A stretch of DNA of 64,000 bases. Source: Actinomadura parmotrematis. Its GTDB lineage: Bacteria > Actinomycetota > Actinomycetes > Streptosporangiales > Streptosporangiaceae. Shown here piece after piece: positions 62,629 to 64,000 of the stretch. Below the pieces are notes generated by a model. That model did not search any database and was not told the origin of the DNA. It saw nothing but the letters and a program-made list of their open reading frames with translations. Both the position numbers and the translations under genes were made by a program. The stretch is taken from positions 62,001 to 126,000 of the forward strand of contig NZ_JAIBOA010000007.1 in NCBI RefSeq assembly GCF_019458805.1, written 5' to 3'. Position 1 is the first letter of the stretch, and every line of letters starts with the position of its first letter.

Positions 62629-63354
62629 ATGACGACATCCATCGCAGTCTTCGGAGCCGGACCGGGCGTGGGCCGGGCCATCGCCCGCCGCTACGGGAAG
62701 GAGGGCTACGACGTCGCCCTCGTCGCCCGCCGCCGCGACCCCCTGGAGACCTTCGCCCGCGAGCTGTCCGCCGGCGGCGTCACCGCCCACCCGATCACCG
62801 CCGACCTGGGCCGCCCCGACGAGGTGCCGGCGCTCGCCGAACGGATCCGGGCGCACGTCGGTGACCCGGCGGTCCTCTACTACGGCCCGTCCGCCGACCC
62901 GGCGTTCGTCCCCGCCACCGCCCTGTCCCCGGACCTCCTGCACGACCGCATGGCGATCACGCTGGACACGCTCCTAGCGCTGGTCGGCGCGTTCCTGCCC
63001 GCCATGCTGGAGCGCGGCGACGGCGCCGTCCTCACCGCGCAGGGCGCCGCCGCCGTCCAGGCGAGGCCCGGCATGAGCGGCTGGCCCACCCTGCTGGCCG
63101 CGCAGCGCCACTACCTGCGGTCCCTCGCCGCCGAAGTCGCCCCCCGGGGCGTCCACGTGGCGGCGCTCTACATCGGCGCCCGCATCCTGGGCACCCCGTA
63201 CGAGGCCGAATACCGGCGCCGCCAGGCCCTCGGCGAACCCGTCCCCGCCCTGCCCGCCGCCGACCCCGCCGACCTGGCCGACCTCCTCTGGACCATGCAC
63301 GCCCACCGCACCCCCCACGAGACCACCGTCCCCACGGTCACCGGAGGATCCTGA
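62629..63354 (+). CDS. Atypical short-chain dehydrogenase-like protein lacking the catalytic residues
   Basis: This 241-residue Rossmann protein starts with the cofactor loop IAVFGAGPGVGRAIARRYG and VALVARRRD, suggesting NADP(H). In place of S-Y-X3-K it reads MSGWPTLLAAQRHYLRSL, so the Tyr is Trp and the Lys is Leu; the Ser position in VLTAQGAAAV is also changed. It is probably a cofactor-binding or sensing protein. The ATG at 62629 begins at the Rossmann strand; an in-frame ATG at 62593 adds only a Pro/Arg-rich leader. Confidence 0.78.
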   Translation: MTTSIAVFGAGPGVGRAIARRYGKEGYDVALVARRRDPLETFARELSAGGVTAHPITADLGRPDEVPALAERIRAHVGDPAVLYYGPSADPAFVPATALSPDLLHDRMAITLDTLLALVGAFLPAMLERGDGAVLTAQGAAAVQARPGMSGWPTLLAAQRHYLRSLAAEVAPRGVHVAALYIGARILGTPYEAEYRRRQALGEPVPALPAADPADLADLLWTMHAHRTPHETTVPTVTGGS

Positions 63355-63938
63355 TCAGTCGAGGAGGGCGGCCGGGTCCAGCTCGCAGGCGAAGGGCCCG
63401 GTCGCGGTGAGCGGGAGGTCCGCGGTGAAGGTGCCCGTGACGTGGTACCGGCCGTCGTCGGCCAGCTCGCGGACGACGACGCAGGGCTCGGGTTCCAGGT
63501 CGATGAGCCAGTACCGGGGAATGCCGGCCTGCGCGTACTCGAAGACCTTGTCGACCCGGCCGGTGCGCTCGCTGCTGCTGCGGGGTGAGACGATCTCGGC
63601 GATCAGCAGCACGTCGGCCGCGTCGTAGGCCCTGGCCCGCCGCGCGCGGGCGTCGCGGGCGGCCGGGCCGTGCACCACGGCGAGGTCGGGGACTCGGTAG
63701 GTCGGGCCCAGCTTGATGTCGAGGGGACCCTTGACGTAGACGTCGGCGCCCGCCGCGGCCGCCGCCTCGTCTCGAGGGCGCGCTCCAGCACCTTGGCGGC
63801 GTGGTCGTGCACGGTGCTCGGCCAGGGGGCCACGACGATCCATCCGTTCACGAGTTCACGGCGGACGCCCTCGTCGGGGAGCGCGTCCAAGTCCTCGATG
63901 CGGTACGGACCGTACGGCCAGTCCGGAGCGGCGGTCAT
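63355..63938 (-). pseudogene. Uma2-family (DUF820) restriction-endonuclease-like gene, frameshifted
   Basis: The N-terminal half (YRIEDLDALPDEGVRRELVNG, then VAPWPSTVHDHAAKVLERALE) is in one frame. The C-terminal half (GADVYVKGPLDIKLGPTYRV, PDLAVVH, IAEIVSPRSSSERTGRVDKV, AGIPRYWLIDLEP) is in another. Together they would form a full Uma2 protein of about 194 residues with the PD-(D/E)XK core. The shift falls near 63768-63775 (CGTCTCGAGGG), consistent with one lost base. It is either a recent pseudogene or an assembly error. The upstream 62 bp to the window end hold its ribosome site (GGAGGACCC). Confidence 0.8.
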
Positions 63939-64000
63939 GGGTCCTCCAGGGCGGTGTCGCCCGCGGGCGCCGCCCGCGAACGTCCCCAGTCTGTCACGCC

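Overview
This is a high-GC actinomycete chromosome segment. Actinobacteria-specific genes (whiA, rbpA, opcA, an ACT-GNAT acetyltransferase, a WhiJ/AbaA-A/DUF397 cluster), very strong third-position GC bias and many leaderless-type promoters all fit. Gene order (uvrC-rapZ-yvcK-whiA, gap-pgk-tpiA-secG-rbpA, pgl-opcA-zwf...tal-tkt, ctaB, ctaA) matches filamentous actinomycetes, most plausibly Thermomonosporaceae/Actinomadura-like. The genus is inference.

Layout. 0-4.4 kb: 3' part of uvrC, rapZ, yvcK and whiA, closed by a terminator. 4.4-7.9 kb (minus): an ECF sigma factor with a membrane partner, and a lipoprotein of the heparinase II/III type. 8.0-12.2 kb: lower glycolysis (gap, pgk, tpiA), secG and rbpA; a DasR-like operator lies between the heparinase gene and gap. 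12.3-44.5 kb: a long accessory block with an OafA-type acyltransferase, an Lrp regulator with an EamA exporter, glyA under a ZTP riboswitch, an ACT-GNAT protein, a WhiJ-type cluster with two DUF397 genes and two long palindromic elements, TetR/VOC/MFS genes, a secreted protease, a double methyltransferase, and an ABC exporter with two two-component systems in nested order. 44.5-57.7 kb (minus): an L,D-transpeptidase, then the pentose-phosphate operon tkt-tal-(three consecutive Pgi/SIS-like genes)-zwf-opcA-pgl. 57.7-64 kb: ctaB, a PrsW-type protease and ctaA, then an AraC/SDR pair and a frameshifted Uma2 gene.

The core genes link glycolysis and the oxidative and non-oxidative pentose-phosphate pathway to heme O/heme A synthesis. 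The strongest unexplained signals are: the run of three Pgi-like paralogues that progressively lose the sugar-phosphate signature; the two long palindromes with compensatory changes beside the DUF397 genes; a ZTP riboswitch embedded in the 3' end of an exporter gene with mutually exclusive downstream hairpins; a double dre-like site between an aminosugar-polymer lyase and gap; an eight-tract G-quadruplex motif before ctaA; and several enzymes whose catalytic residues are gone.
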